From Chromobacterium sphagni (GTDB lineage Bacteria > Pseudomonadota > Gammaproteobacteria > Burkholderiales > Chromobacteriaceae): a DNA stretch of 64,000 bases. The stretch spans positions 1,054,001 to 1,118,000 of the forward strand of contig NZ_MKCT01000001.1 of NCBI RefSeq assembly GCF_001855555.1. The letters are read 5' to 3'. The notes below the pieces were generated by a model. The model was not told where the DNA came from. It saw only the letters and a program-made list of their open reading frames with translations, and searched no databases. The position numbers and the translations under genes were made by a program. The stretch's first letter is position 1; each line of letters begins with the position of its first letter. Positions 29,472-37,073 of this stretch are shown here, in pieces.

Positions 29472-31436
29472 ATGTTCAAACGAATTTTGATCGCCAACCG
29501 CGGCGAGATCGCTCGCCGCATCGCCCGCAGCTGCCAGCGGCTGGGCATAGAGTTTGTCGCCGTCCACTCCAGCGCCGACGCCGGAGCCGACCATCTGCAG
29601 GGCGCCGTCGCGCGCGAATGGATAGGCGAGGCCCCGGCCAGCGCCAGCTATCTGAACGGCCAGGCCATCATAGACGCCGCGCTGCGCAGCGGCTGCGAGG
29701 CCATCCACCCCGGCTACGGTTTCCTGTCGGAGAACGCCGGCTTCGCCCGCGCGGTGGCCGAGGCCGGCCTGGTCTTCATCGGCCCGGACGCGGACACCAT
29801 CGTCCAGATGGGCGACAAGGCCCGCGCGCGCCAGTTGATGGAGGCCGCCGGCGTGCCGGTGCTGCCTGGCTCGCCGGAGGCCACCGAATCCTACGGCCTG
29901 ATCCAGGAGACCTGCGCCGAGATCGGCTATCCGGTGATACTCAAGCCGTCCGCCGGCGGCGGCGGCAAGGGCATGCAGGTGGTGTGGAGCGAGGCCGGGC
30001 TGCGCGAGGCGGTGGACGCCGCCGTGCGCATCGGCCGTTCCAGCTTTGGCGACGGCCGGCTGCTGGTGGAGCGCTACGTCTCCCAGCCGCGCCACCTGGA
30101 GGTGCAGATCTTCGGCGACGGCCGCGGCGCGGCCGTGCACCTGTTTGAGCGGGAATGCTCGCTGCAGCGCCGCCACCAAAAAATCGTGGAGGAGGCGCCC
30201 GCCTGCGGCCTGCCGGCGGACACCCGCGAGGCGCTGCTGTCGGCCGCCGTGCGCGGCGCCCAGGCGATAGGCTACCGCAACGCCGGCACCTTCGAGTTCA
30301 TCCTGGCGCCGGATGGCTGCTTCTACTTCCTGGAGGTGAACACCCGGCTGCAAGTGGAACACCCGGTGACCGAGGCCATCACCGGGCTGGACCTGGTGGA
30401 ATGGCAGCTGCGCATCGCCGCCGGCGAGGGCCTGCCGCTGGCCCAGGCCGACATCCGCTCCGACGGCCACGCCATCGAATGCCGCGTCTACGCCGAGGAC
30501 CCGCTGCGCGAGTTCGCGCCGATGCCCGGCGCCGCGCTGCACGCGCGCTGGCCGGCGCAGCTGCGTGTAGACGCCGCCTTCGACCACGGCGGCGCGGTGC
30601 CGGCCTTCTACGACCCCATGCTGGCCAAGCTGATCGCGCACGGCTCCGGCCGCGCCGCGGCGCTGGCGCAATTGCAGACTGGCCTGCGCGACACCGAGCT
30701 CTTGGGCCTGACCAGCAATCTGGGCTTCCTGCAGCGGCTGCTGCGCGAGCCGCGGGTGCAGGCCGGCCAGCTGCACACCCATCTGGTGGACGAGCTGGCG
30801 GCGGAGCCGGAGGCCAACCGCCTCACGGCCGGGGTGGCCTGCGTCGCCGCCATCCGCCAGGCGCAAGCCTGCGCCGAATCCGCCTCGCCCTGGCAGGGCG
30901 GCGTCGGCGCCTACGACCGCGCCGCGCTGGACCCGGACGCGCCGCTGGGCCGGGTGGCCTACCGCAGCGGGGCCGAACGCTGGCAGGCCTGGCTGCTTGA
31001 GCACGACGGCGAGCAGACCCTGGTGCGGGTGGACGGGCGGCGCCATGCCGTCAGCCTGGCCGGCGCCGGCGAGCGCTGGCAGGGCGAGGTGGACGGCTGG
31101 CGCTGGTACGCGCTGCTGCGCGGCGACGATGTCGAGCTGAGCGTCGGCGGCCAGCGCGTGGCCCTGCGCGCCGAACAGGCGGAACAGGCCGAGCAGGAGG
31201 CCGGCGGCGGCCTGCAGGTGCGCACGCCAATGCCCGGCACTGTGGTGGCCTTGCCGCTGGCGGCGGGCAGCCGGGTGGAAGCCCAGCAGGTGGTGGCCAT
31301 CGTGGAGGCGATGAAGATGGAAAACCGCCTGTACGCCCCCTGCGCCGGCATTGTGGCCGAGCTGCACTGCCAGGTCGGCGACATCGTCAACGCCGACGCG
31401 CTGCTGGTCAGCCTAGGCCCGGACGAGGCCGAGTAG
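29472..31436 (+). CDS. Acyl-CoA carboxylase biotin carboxylase/BCCP (alpha) subunit
   Basis: A 654-aa protein. An ATP-grasp biotin carboxylase covers residues 1-450 (FKRILIANRGEIARRI, GGGGKGMQVV, then ECSLQRRHQKIVEEAP and EVNTRLQVEHPVTE). A linker/BT region follows, then a C-terminal biotinyl domain with EAMKMENRL, whose central Lys carries biotin. It starts 3 nt after the beta-subunit stop, so the two are translated together and form the alpha-beta carboxylase. A strong terminator about 85 bp downstream ends the operon. Confidence 0.93.
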   Translation: MFKRILIANRGEIARRIARSCQRLGIEFVAVHSSADAGADHLQGAVAREWIGEAPASASYLNGQAIIDAALRSGCEAIHPGYGFLSENAGFARAVAEAGLVFIGPDADTIVQMGDKARARQLMEAAGVPVLPGSPEATESYGLIQETCAEIGYPVILKPSAGGGGKGMQVVWSEAGLREAVDAAVRIGRSSFGDGRLLVERYVSQPRHLEVQIFGDGRGAAVHLFERECSLQRRHQKIVEEAPACGLPADTREALLSAAVRGAQAIGYRNAGTFEFILAPDGCFYFLEVNTRLQVEHPVTEAITGLDLVEWQLRIAAGEGLPLAQADIRSDGHAIECRVYAEDPLREFAPMPGAALHARWPAQLRVDAAFDHGGAVPAFYDPMLAKLIAHGSGRAAALAQLQTGLRDTELLGLTSNLGFLQRLLREPRVQAGQLHTHLVDELAAEPEANRLTAGVACVAAIRQAQACAESASPWQGGVGAYDRAALDPDAPLGRVAYRSGAERWQAWLLEHDGEQTLVRVDGRRHAVSLAGAGERWQGEVDGWRWYALLRGDDVELSVGGQRVALRAEQAEQAEQEAGGGLQVRTPMPGTVVALPLAAGSRVEAQQVVAIVEAMKMENRLYAPCAGIVAELHCQVGDIVNADALLVSLGPDEAE

Positions 31437-31520
31437 GCCGCCTGATCCGGCAAGGCGATGGCCCGCTCCGCAGAAAGGCGGGGATTTGTCCACGTACCCG
31501 GAACAGTCCACAAAGCAAAC

Positions 31521-31554
31521 AGCCCACCCCGCCATCCGGCCGGGTGGGCTTTTT
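31521..31554. terminator. Terminator ending the carboxylase operon
   Basis: A 9-bp stem (AGCCCACCC at 31521-31529, GGGTGGGCT at 31542-31550) followed by TTTTG on the + strand. It may also serve the convergent DUF1484-like cluster. Confidence 0.85.
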
Positions 31555-31555
31555 G

Positions 31556-31939
31556 CTACACCCGGCCTATCAGCTGATGGCGGGCCAGCAGCAGTTCCCG
31601 ATGCAGCGGGGTGAGCAGGCTGAACAGCTGGCGGCCGGGGAGTGGCGTGCCGTCTGCCATGCGCAGCAGGTCCAGCAGCGATTGCATGCCTTCGCTGGCG
31701 CGGGCCAGGGTTTGGTTGCTGGCGCTGAGGGTTTGCTCAATGTCCTGGTTGAGCTCCGCCAGCCTTTCCACCAGCAGGCACAGGGCGGAGGGGCTGTGGC
31801 GGGTGAGCGGGTTTTGCAGTTTGGCGATGATTTGGTTCAGCTCCACCAGCGCCGCCACGGTGGCGGGGCGATGGTTTGGCTTGCCGGCATTGGGTTCGTT
31901 GCCGGGTGTGGGCGGGGTAAACGGGGTGATGTTGGACAT
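31556..31939 (-). CDS. DUF1484-like protein, third of three tandem paralogues
   Basis: 127 aa; ATG preceded by GGAGG. A helical protein with the same architecture as its two upstream neighbours: a proline-rich N-terminus, then LNQIIAKLQ, LAELNQDIEQTLSASNQTLARASEGMQSLLDLL, and the C-terminal LPGRQLFSLLTPLHRELLLARHQLIGRV. It is the most diverged copy. Resemblance to the DUF1484 family is from memory of that family's occurrence and length. No catalytic residues stand out, and a small helical regulator or binding protein seems more likely than an enzyme. Confidence 0.7.
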   Translation of the reverse strand: MSNITPFTPPTPGNEPNAGKPNHRPATVAALVELNQIIAKLQNPLTRHSPSALCLLVERLAELNQDIEQTLSASNQTLARASEGMQSLLDLLRMADGTPLPGRQLFSLLTPLHRELLLARHQLIGRV

Positions 31940-32008
31940 GCGTTTTCCTCCATGACTGGATAGCGGAAACCGCCGGGCCTGCGCGCGCCGGCCCGGCGGG
32001 CTGGGCGC

Positions 32009-32410
32009 TTACAGCGCGCGGGTGAGCAAGTGGAGCGGCGGGTCCATGCGCTTATCCAGCGGCGCCAGCATCTCCTTCAGCCGGCTGGACGGCAAGCGCA
32101 CGTCGTCGCCCAGGCATGAGAGCAGGTCCATCATGGATTCCAGGCCCAGCTGCGCGTGGGCCAGGTGGGGGATGGATTCCCTTACCGCGTCCTCCATCTC
32201 CCGGCACAGGTGGGCCAGCTGCGCCACGGGCTGGCGCAGGCTGGCTAGATCGGGATCGGCCAATTGCTCCTGCAGCTGGGCAAAGGTCTGGTTCAGCTTG
32301 GCCAGTGGCGCGGTTGGGTGGGATGGCCGCAGATGGCGGTGTGGTCCGTGGCCATGCGTCTGGGGGCGGATGTGCAAGGCAAACGGCGCAAATTCAGTGG
32401 GGTGGTGCAT
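32009..32410 (-). CDS. DUF1484-like protein, second of three tandem paralogues
   Basis: 133 aa from the ATG at 32410, which has GGAGG 6 nt upstream; the open frame extends further but has no signal there. The core is LNQTFAQLQEQL, VAQLAHLCREMEDAVRESI, HLAHAQLGLESMMDLLSCLG, and DDVRLPSSRL leading to LAPLDKRM. The DDVRLPSSRL...LAPLDKRM block is shared nearly word for word with the first copy, so the two arose by a recent duplication. Function unknown. Confidence 0.75.
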   Translation of the reverse strand: MHHPTEFAPFALHIRPQTHGHGPHRHLRPSHPTAPLAKLNQTFAQLQEQLADPDLASLRQPVAQLAHLCREMEDAVRESIPHLAHAQLGLESMMDLLSCLGDDVRLPSSRLKEMLAPLDKRMDPPLHLLTRAL

Positions 32411-32683
32411 GCGTATCCTCCAGCGAGAAAGTCCGCTCGCCCGTGCGCGAGCCAGCGCCTGTCCGGCCAGCGGCCGGGGAAAGGCCAACGCGCGCGGGCG
32501 AGCGGTAAGTCAGTGCGTCCCGTGCGGGGGCGAAGAAAGCGGCGAGGGCGGAAGATGCCTGATGCGCAGGCGGCGCGGGGCGCGATGGGTGAGTGCGCCC
32601 CCAAGGTGCCGCCACGCCGCTGCCCACCCCAACACGGGGTTCTCAGCGGCCGCCGTGCCCGGATGGGCCGCGGCGGCAGCGGC
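32411..32683. other. GC-rich spacer between DUF1484-like genes
   Basis: 273 bp with no convincing gene on either strand. It presumably lies within the same transcript as the flanking DUF1484-like genes. I see no clear terminator or promoter. Confidence 0.4.
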
Positions 32684-33082
32684 TTACAGCACGCCGGTGA
32701 GCCGGCTGAGCGACGCTTCCATCCGCTTGTCCAACGGCGCCAACAACTGCTGTAGGCGGCTGGAAGGCAGGCGCACATCGTCGCCCAGCGCGGATAGCAG
32801 GCCCAACAGCGCCTGCAAGCCCAGCTGGCCGTGGGCCAGGTGGCAGATGGTTTCCACCACCGCGTCCTCAATGTCGCGGCACAGATGCGCCAGCTGCGCC
32901 GCCGGCACGCGGGCGCAGGCCTGCGGCTTGCGGGCTAGCTGGTCCTGCAAGGCGGCAAAGGCATCATGCAGCCTATGCATGGCCAGCAGGCTGGGCTGAG
33001 ACAAAGAGGCAGACGCCCCGGAACGGAGCAAAGGGCTGGGGGATACGGCAGAGTGAGACGCACTGCGGGAAATGCTGGTCAT
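32684..33082 (-). CDS. DUF1484-like protein, first of three tandem paralogues
   Basis: 132 aa from the ATG at 33082, which has GGAGG 8-12 nt upstream. A Ser-rich N-terminus (TSISRSASHSAVSPSP) is followed by the shared helical core LHDAFAALQDQL, AQLAHLCRDIEDAVVETI, HLAHGQLGLQALLGLLSALG and DDVRLPSSRLQQLLAPLDKRM. It starts 42 bp after seqC of the antisense-RNA leader, matching the 38 bp between seqC and the first gene in the satellite. Its expression is therefore expected to be controlled by that RNA. Confidence 0.75.
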   Translation of the reverse strand: MTSISRSASHSAVSPSPLLRSGASASLSQPSLLAMHRLHDAFAALQDQLARKPQACARVPAAQLAHLCRDIEDAVVETICHLAHGQLGLQALLGLLSALGDDVRLPSSRLQQLLAPLDKRMEASLSRLTGVL

Positions 33083-33148
33083 TGGCAGAACCCTCCGAGA
33101 TTGAGTGCTCGCCTGCGTTTCCGACGCCAATCGGTGGGTGGCAGGCAC

Positions 33149-33217
33149 ATGGCGGGATTGGCGTTACCGGAATCTCGGAACCGGCGCATCTAGGATGCTC
33201 CCACCAAGGCCCGCCAT
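33149..33217 (-). ncRNA. P4 CI / C4-type antisense RNA, orphan chromosomal copy
   Basis: A 69-nt element closed by ATGGCGGG (33217-33210) pairing with CCCGCCAT (33156-33149). Inside are a GCATC/GATGC hairpin and a CCGG...CCGG pairing. The 3' arm holds seqB, ACGCCAATCCC (33164-33154). seqB is an exact 11-nt complement of seqA (33292-33282) and a 9-nt complement of seqC (33132-33124). In phage P4 the CI RNA, also 69 nt, pairs its seqB with seqA and seqC of the leader and causes early termination. The layout here is the same. Annotation by structure and complementarity; no expression evidence. Confidence 0.8.
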
Positions 33218-33319
33218 AAATTGCACGTAGCAATGGTGTGAGGACTGGAGCTTTCACTGCAGTCCGCCGAGATTCTTCGGGACGCCAATCCCGGTACTGC
33301 TATTGAACAGTACCCAGCG

Positions 33320-33348
33320 ATTATCTAGCTAGAAGAGACTGCTGGCAA
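33320..33348 (-). promoter_or_regulatory. Promoter of the orphan immunity leader
   Basis: On the minus strand: TTGCCA (33348-33343), a 17-bp spacer, GATAAT (33325-33320). The -35 begins 56 nt before seqA, exactly as in the satellite copy. The DNA around and upstream of it (33320-33450) is AT-rich. Confidence 0.7.
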
Positions 33349-33640
33349 GTGAATACGTATGTAGAAAAGCCAAAAAACAAAGGAAATTCAATGAGCTATG
33401 TCAGTTTCAATATGCGTATTCAGCATGCAACATATAACGGAGATAAGAGGGTTACGCGTAGAGCAGATGGGGAGTCGTGAAGCTTGATAATGACTAGAGT
33501 GTAGCCGATATGTACTTAAGCTTGACATTGGTCTAGAAGAGAAGGTATTCCACTATGTCATAGTGCAGCTTGTAACGCGCCATCTAGTACCCCGTGACCG
33601 AAAATAATAAAAGTCACAATTTGAATAGTTTTACTTGTAA
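33349..33640. other. AT-rich intergenic stretch at the edge of the defence island
   Basis: No gene is seen on either strand. It separates the immunity leader (leftward) from the HNH endonuclease gene (rightward), and base composition drops sharply here. It must hold the promoter of the HNH gene, but no strong -35/-10 pair stands out. Confidence 0.4.
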
Positions 33641-34516
33641 ATGAAAAGACATTTAGTACCACCGCTGCAGGTTATTCCTTACTTTGTCGTGGGTAGAGAT
33701 TATTATCGGAAAAGGGAGATTACAGGCATATATGGTGGAAGTGGTCAAAGTGGAATTGCACCTTCTAAACAAGCCGCTGCAGTATTTATTTTTACCGGTA
33801 GTTCTGGGGAACAATATGGCTATCAAGATGAAATAGATGAGGATGGATTCCTAACCTATACAGGTGAAGGCCAAGAGGGAGATATGGTCATGGTGCGTGG
33901 TAATAGGGCTATTGCTACACATACTTTTGATGGCCGTGCACTTTATGTTTTTAAAACGCAGGGTCATGGCCAGCCTTGTGAGTATATGGGAGAATTTATT
34001 TACATTTCTCATTTTTATGATAGGGGTGGCGATAAAAATGGGAAAGATAGACAAGTCATACGCTTTCTTTTAGCACCTGCAGGCATCGATATTCTTAAAG
34101 CGCAGGGACTATCTATTCAAGAATCACATGCAAACTATACAAAGCCCACCCTTGATATTTTGCGAGAACGCGCCTTGCGCGCTATAGGGATGCAAGATAA
34201 TTATTTAAATTCAAATGAAGCTAAGCGCTTAGTTTACAGGCGCAGTGAGGATATTAAGCAATATGTATTAGCGAGAGCAAATGGACTTTGTGAGTGCTGT
34301 GAAAAGCCGGCTCCATTTTTACGCCTTAAAGACAGTACACCATATCTGGAGCCACATCACATTAATAGGCTATCGGATGGTGGCTTAGATCATCCTAATC
34401 ATATGGCGGCCTTATGCCCAAACTGTCATAGGGAGATTCATCATGGAAGGAATGGAGTCCATATTAATAATTGGCTAAGAGTGAAGATAAAGGATCTTGG
34501 GAAAGAAATTAGTTAA
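33641..34516 (+). CDS. HNH endonuclease with SRA-like N-terminal domain (modification-dependent restriction candidate)
   Basis: 291 aa. The N-terminal half (VVGRDYYRKREITGIYGGSG..., EGDMVMVRGNRAI..., YMGEFIYISHF) resembles the SRA-like domains of ScoMcrA-type enzymes that read modified bases. The C-terminal 80 residues form an HNH/McrA nuclease: LCECCEKPAPF, the metal-binding EPHHINRLSDGG, then ALCPNCHREIHHGRNG. Zinc cysteines and all three HNH positions are present. It is clearly AT-richer than core genes, pointing to transfer. No methyltransferase is next to it, in line with a type IV-like system that cuts foreign modified DNA. The base it would recognise is not evident. Confidence 0.8.
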   Translation: MKRHLVPPLQVIPYFVVGRDYYRKREITGIYGGSGQSGIAPSKQAAAVFIFTGSSGEQYGYQDEIDEDGFLTYTGEGQEGDMVMVRGNRAIATHTFDGRALYVFKTQGHGQPCEYMGEFIYISHFYDRGGDKNGKDRQVIRFLLAPAGIDILKAQGLSIQESHANYTKPTLDILRERALRAIGMQDNYLNSNEAKRLVYRRSEDIKQYVLARANGLCECCEKPAPFLRLKDSTPYLEPHHINRLSDGGLDHPNHMAALCPNCHREIHHGRNGVHINNWLRVKIKDLGKEIS

Positions 34517-34744
34517 CATATCGAGAGATTGCTTAAGGTCAAGTGCTGCTGCACTAAATTTAATGGTGTCTATTGGATCGCTTTTCCAAAGGTGCTATTA
34601 TAATTGCACAGCTACTGCCGAGGTGAGGTTGCATGGTTGTTTTATGACGAAAATTTATTATACCGAGTGTTTTATGTGGCTTGAATTTAAAAAAATGGGT
34701 GAAAATTTTGATAGACTCATTTTTAATTAATAGGCTCAGGAGTT

Positions 34745-35620
34745 ATGAGTAATTTATCGTCATTGGATTGGCGTGATGTTTCGCGCTGTTTTAATAAGTC
34801 AATAATAGAACAGTGTGGAACTGATAGCTGGATTGAGCGCGTTTCTCGCATAATATTTAGTAGTCCATATGGCTCTCATTGTGTTGGGATGAGAATTGGA
34901 GATGCTTTGAATTTCTTATATTCAGAGCTGGAAAAGCACTATCGATATGAATATGTATACAAGAATAGTATAGCGACGAAAATAGCAATTAATAGACATA
35001 GCCCAAATACAACGACATCCATTTTGGAGTTTCAAGTTAATAAATCGAAGGCTGATCTTGTCATTGTAAATGGTACTTCGAGTGTTTATGAAATAAAGAC
35101 AGAATATGATAGTTTTGATCGTTTAAACTCTCAAATCGCTGACTATAAGAAAGTTTTTGATAAGATAAATATCGTAACTCACGAAGGGGGGATAGATAGG
35201 GTTGCTGCGATAGTAGATGAGACTGTTGGGTTAATTTATTTAGATAATAAGATGAGGTTGAAGATGATCAAAGCTCCGGAATCTAATATCAGTAATATTG
35301 ATCAACTGTCGATTTTTCATTGTTTGCGGCAGGGAGAGTATTTGAAAATCTTAAAGGAGCTTAAGGATTTCGAGCCTCAGGTCCCGGCACATCTAATTTA
35401 TGGTGTATGCAAAGAGAAATTTCTTGAGTTGACGGTGGAGCAGGCTCACTTAGGAATGGTGAAATGCTTGAAAATTCGTGGCAAAACTCCAGGATTGTCT
35501 AAATTTATCAATTGTTTACCTAGATCTCTGCGGGTGTTAGGCTTGGCCGGTGAGATGTCCGTCGGGCAGCAGGAAAGACTACTACAAGCTATGGAAAAGA
35601 CCGTGATGCAAGTGGTATAA
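34745..35620 (+). CDS. sce7726-family protein, predicted PD-(D/E)XK nuclease
   Basis: 291 aa. The middle carries a nuclease-like signature: Asp104 in KADLVIVNGTSSV and Glu116-x-Lys118 in YEIKTE, preceded by a helix with a possible Glu95. The C-terminal half has no motif I recognise. The family is named after Sorangium cellulosum sce7726 and its genes are normally followed by an sce7725-family gene, as here. Composition is AT-rich. The order sce7726 then sce7725 within a defence-like island makes a two-component anti-phage role plausible, but I know of no demonstrated mechanism. Confidence 0.75.
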   Translation: MSNLSSLDWRDVSRCFNKSIIEQCGTDSWIERVSRIIFSSPYGSHCVGMRIGDALNFLYSELEKHYRYEYVYKNSIATKIAINRHSPNTTTSILEFQVNKSKADLVIVNGTSSVYEIKTEYDSFDRLNSQIADYKKVFDKINIVTHEGGIDRVAAIVDETVGLIYLDNKMRLKMIKAPESNISNIDQLSIFHCLRQGEYLKILKELKDFEPQVPAHLIYGVCKEKFLELTVEQAHLGMVKCLKIRGKTPGLSKFINCLPRSLRVLGLAGEMSVGQQERLLQAMEKTVMQVV

Positions 35621-35653
35621 TTATGCAATATCAATTGCATATTGGTGGTTTAT

Positions 35654-36613
35654 ATGTATTTTCCATACATGTATGTGAAGCGGCATGAGCTCCTTGCCCT
35701 GCGGGCTTTATCAAAGAAGATTGCGATAAAGCGTAAGATATTCCCAATTCTTGAGCCAGTTAATAAATCACTTGGTGATTTAGCACGTGCTCTTAAAGTT
35801 TTGAAGAAAGATGGAAATGCAACTGTTGTAATAGTTAATCCAAATCTAATTGAGTATAAAGGTAGTGCTGGAAATTTTGACCTAGTTCAATCAAGCATAG
35901 ATTTATTAGGCTATTTGAATGATAAGGTGCTAATTCCTGCTTTTAAGATTGTAGATTCCACTACGTTAGCAGAAGTTCAGGTATTTCTTAATAAGTATTT
36001 AAATTTTGCCCCGGTTTTGATCCACACCTCCGCGCATCTTCCTCTGGGGGGTGGGGGTGTGAATTTCAATGTGTTAAATGTATTTATTGATGGGACAGTG
36101 CCTGCGAACTATATAAGTTCATTTCCAGGCTCAAAGGTTATTATTAAGGATGGATTTGTAGCGGCCTCTACAAATGCGACTTTTCCTCCCAGTAACTATT
36201 ATTATGATTTAAATGTAAATTATTTAAGTCAGGGGTTTGTAGGGTTTGGGGATTATACAATTACAGGTAGGAATATAAAGGCAGGTGGCGGGCCTGCGTA
36301 TGCTGTTGCAATTCACTTAAGTTATGAAGATCCTGTACTTGCACATTCTGGAATTGCACCGATCTATATTAATCATTTTCTTTCAAGAACGATTACAAAT
36401 CCGCCCAATGATAATGCATTGAAGATTGGCGAGGCATTGCCCGCTTTGCAAAATTTTATTATGAAATACCCTGGCATTCGTGGCGGGGCCCCTAGGTTTA
36501 GTTTCTCTAATGCGGCTGCAGTTTATATGAAGCTTAATCCTAAAACAACCCTTGGGAAAATTAAGGAATACTCCATACAACACCATATTGAAGTAATGGA
36601 AAATCAGCTATAA
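35654..36613 (+). CDS. sce7725-family (T4 beta-protein-like) partner
   Basis: 319 aa from the ATG at 35654, which has GGTGG upstream; a TTG at 35642 is in frame. It starts MYFPYMYVKRHELLALRAL and IFPILEPV, the N-terminal pattern of sce7725-type proteins, which share features with the T4 'beta protein' family. A TIM-barrel-like alternation runs through residues 30-200, and GFGDYTITG and AIHLSYED are conserved-looking loops. It follows sce7726 by 33 bp, so the two are probably one operon. No nuclease or ATPase motif is seen, and a sensor or inhibitor role is only a guess. Confidence 0.72.
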   Translation: MYFPYMYVKRHELLALRALSKKIAIKRKIFPILEPVNKSLGDLARALKVLKKDGNATVVIVNPNLIEYKGSAGNFDLVQSSIDLLGYLNDKVLIPAFKIVDSTTLAEVQVFLNKYLNFAPVLIHTSAHLPLGGGGVNFNVLNVFIDGTVPANYISSFPGSKVIIKDGFVAASTNATFPPSNYYYDLNVNYLSQGFVGFGDYTITGRNIKAGGGPAYAVAIHLSYEDPVLAHSGIAPIYINHFLSRTITNPPNDNALKIGEALPALQNFIMKYPGIRGGAPRFSFSNAAAVYMKLNPKTTLGKIKEYSIQHHIEVMENQL

Positions 36614-36740
36614 TAGAAAGCCCCTTTAATTATGTATTGAATGTGGAGTAATTCTACTGGATATTTATCCTAATTATAATAACTACAGGGTTTTTCAGTT
36701 ATTCCTGAAAGCAGAGTGCTGCTCTGAAATTTGTGAATAA

Positions 36741-36772
36741 AAAATGGCTTCCAATTTTGGAGGCCATTTTTT
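36741..36772 (+). terminator. Terminator after the sce7725 gene
   Basis: AAAATGGCTTCC and GGAGGCCATTTT form a 12-bp stem with one mismatch, followed by TT. Nearly the same hairpin occurs at 43896-43922. From 36773 to 37073 there is no gene; a hairpin AGGGGCCA/TGGCCCCT at 37031-37052 lies just past the stop of the helicase-nuclease gene. Confidence 0.75.
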
Positions 36773-37073
36773 AACAGCTGTATCAAAAAGTAGACGTTAA
36801 ATATTTTAGCTCATTAGTGTGCTGTTAATAGAAAGCTGACTGCCTCGGGTGCTGCAGACAATTTTTTTCATCACTTGAGTGCTTGAGTTAATTTTCTCGG
36901 GATCATTTGCACTTCCTCGCGACCAGAACTAATGCTTTTTCTCCAGTAAAGTCCATCATGGCACCTCAAGCAGGGAGCTTTTTTTATTTTGGCAGCCAAA
37001 CTGTGAAATAGCGTTCAAACGTCATCAGGAAGGGGCCAACGTGATGGCCCCTACCCCGGACGTTTCTGCTTTA

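Noticed and set aside
28422-31367. 981-codon open frame on the minus strand opposite the carboxylase genes
   Set aside because: It is an antisense shadow of two certain genes in GC-rich DNA; its composition (Ala/Gly/His/Gln runs) matches no protein, and it has no ribosome site.
34497-34730. 77-codon frame between the HNH and sce7726 genes
   Set aside because: Overlaps the end of the HNH gene, no clear start signal, no recognisable features; left as spacer.
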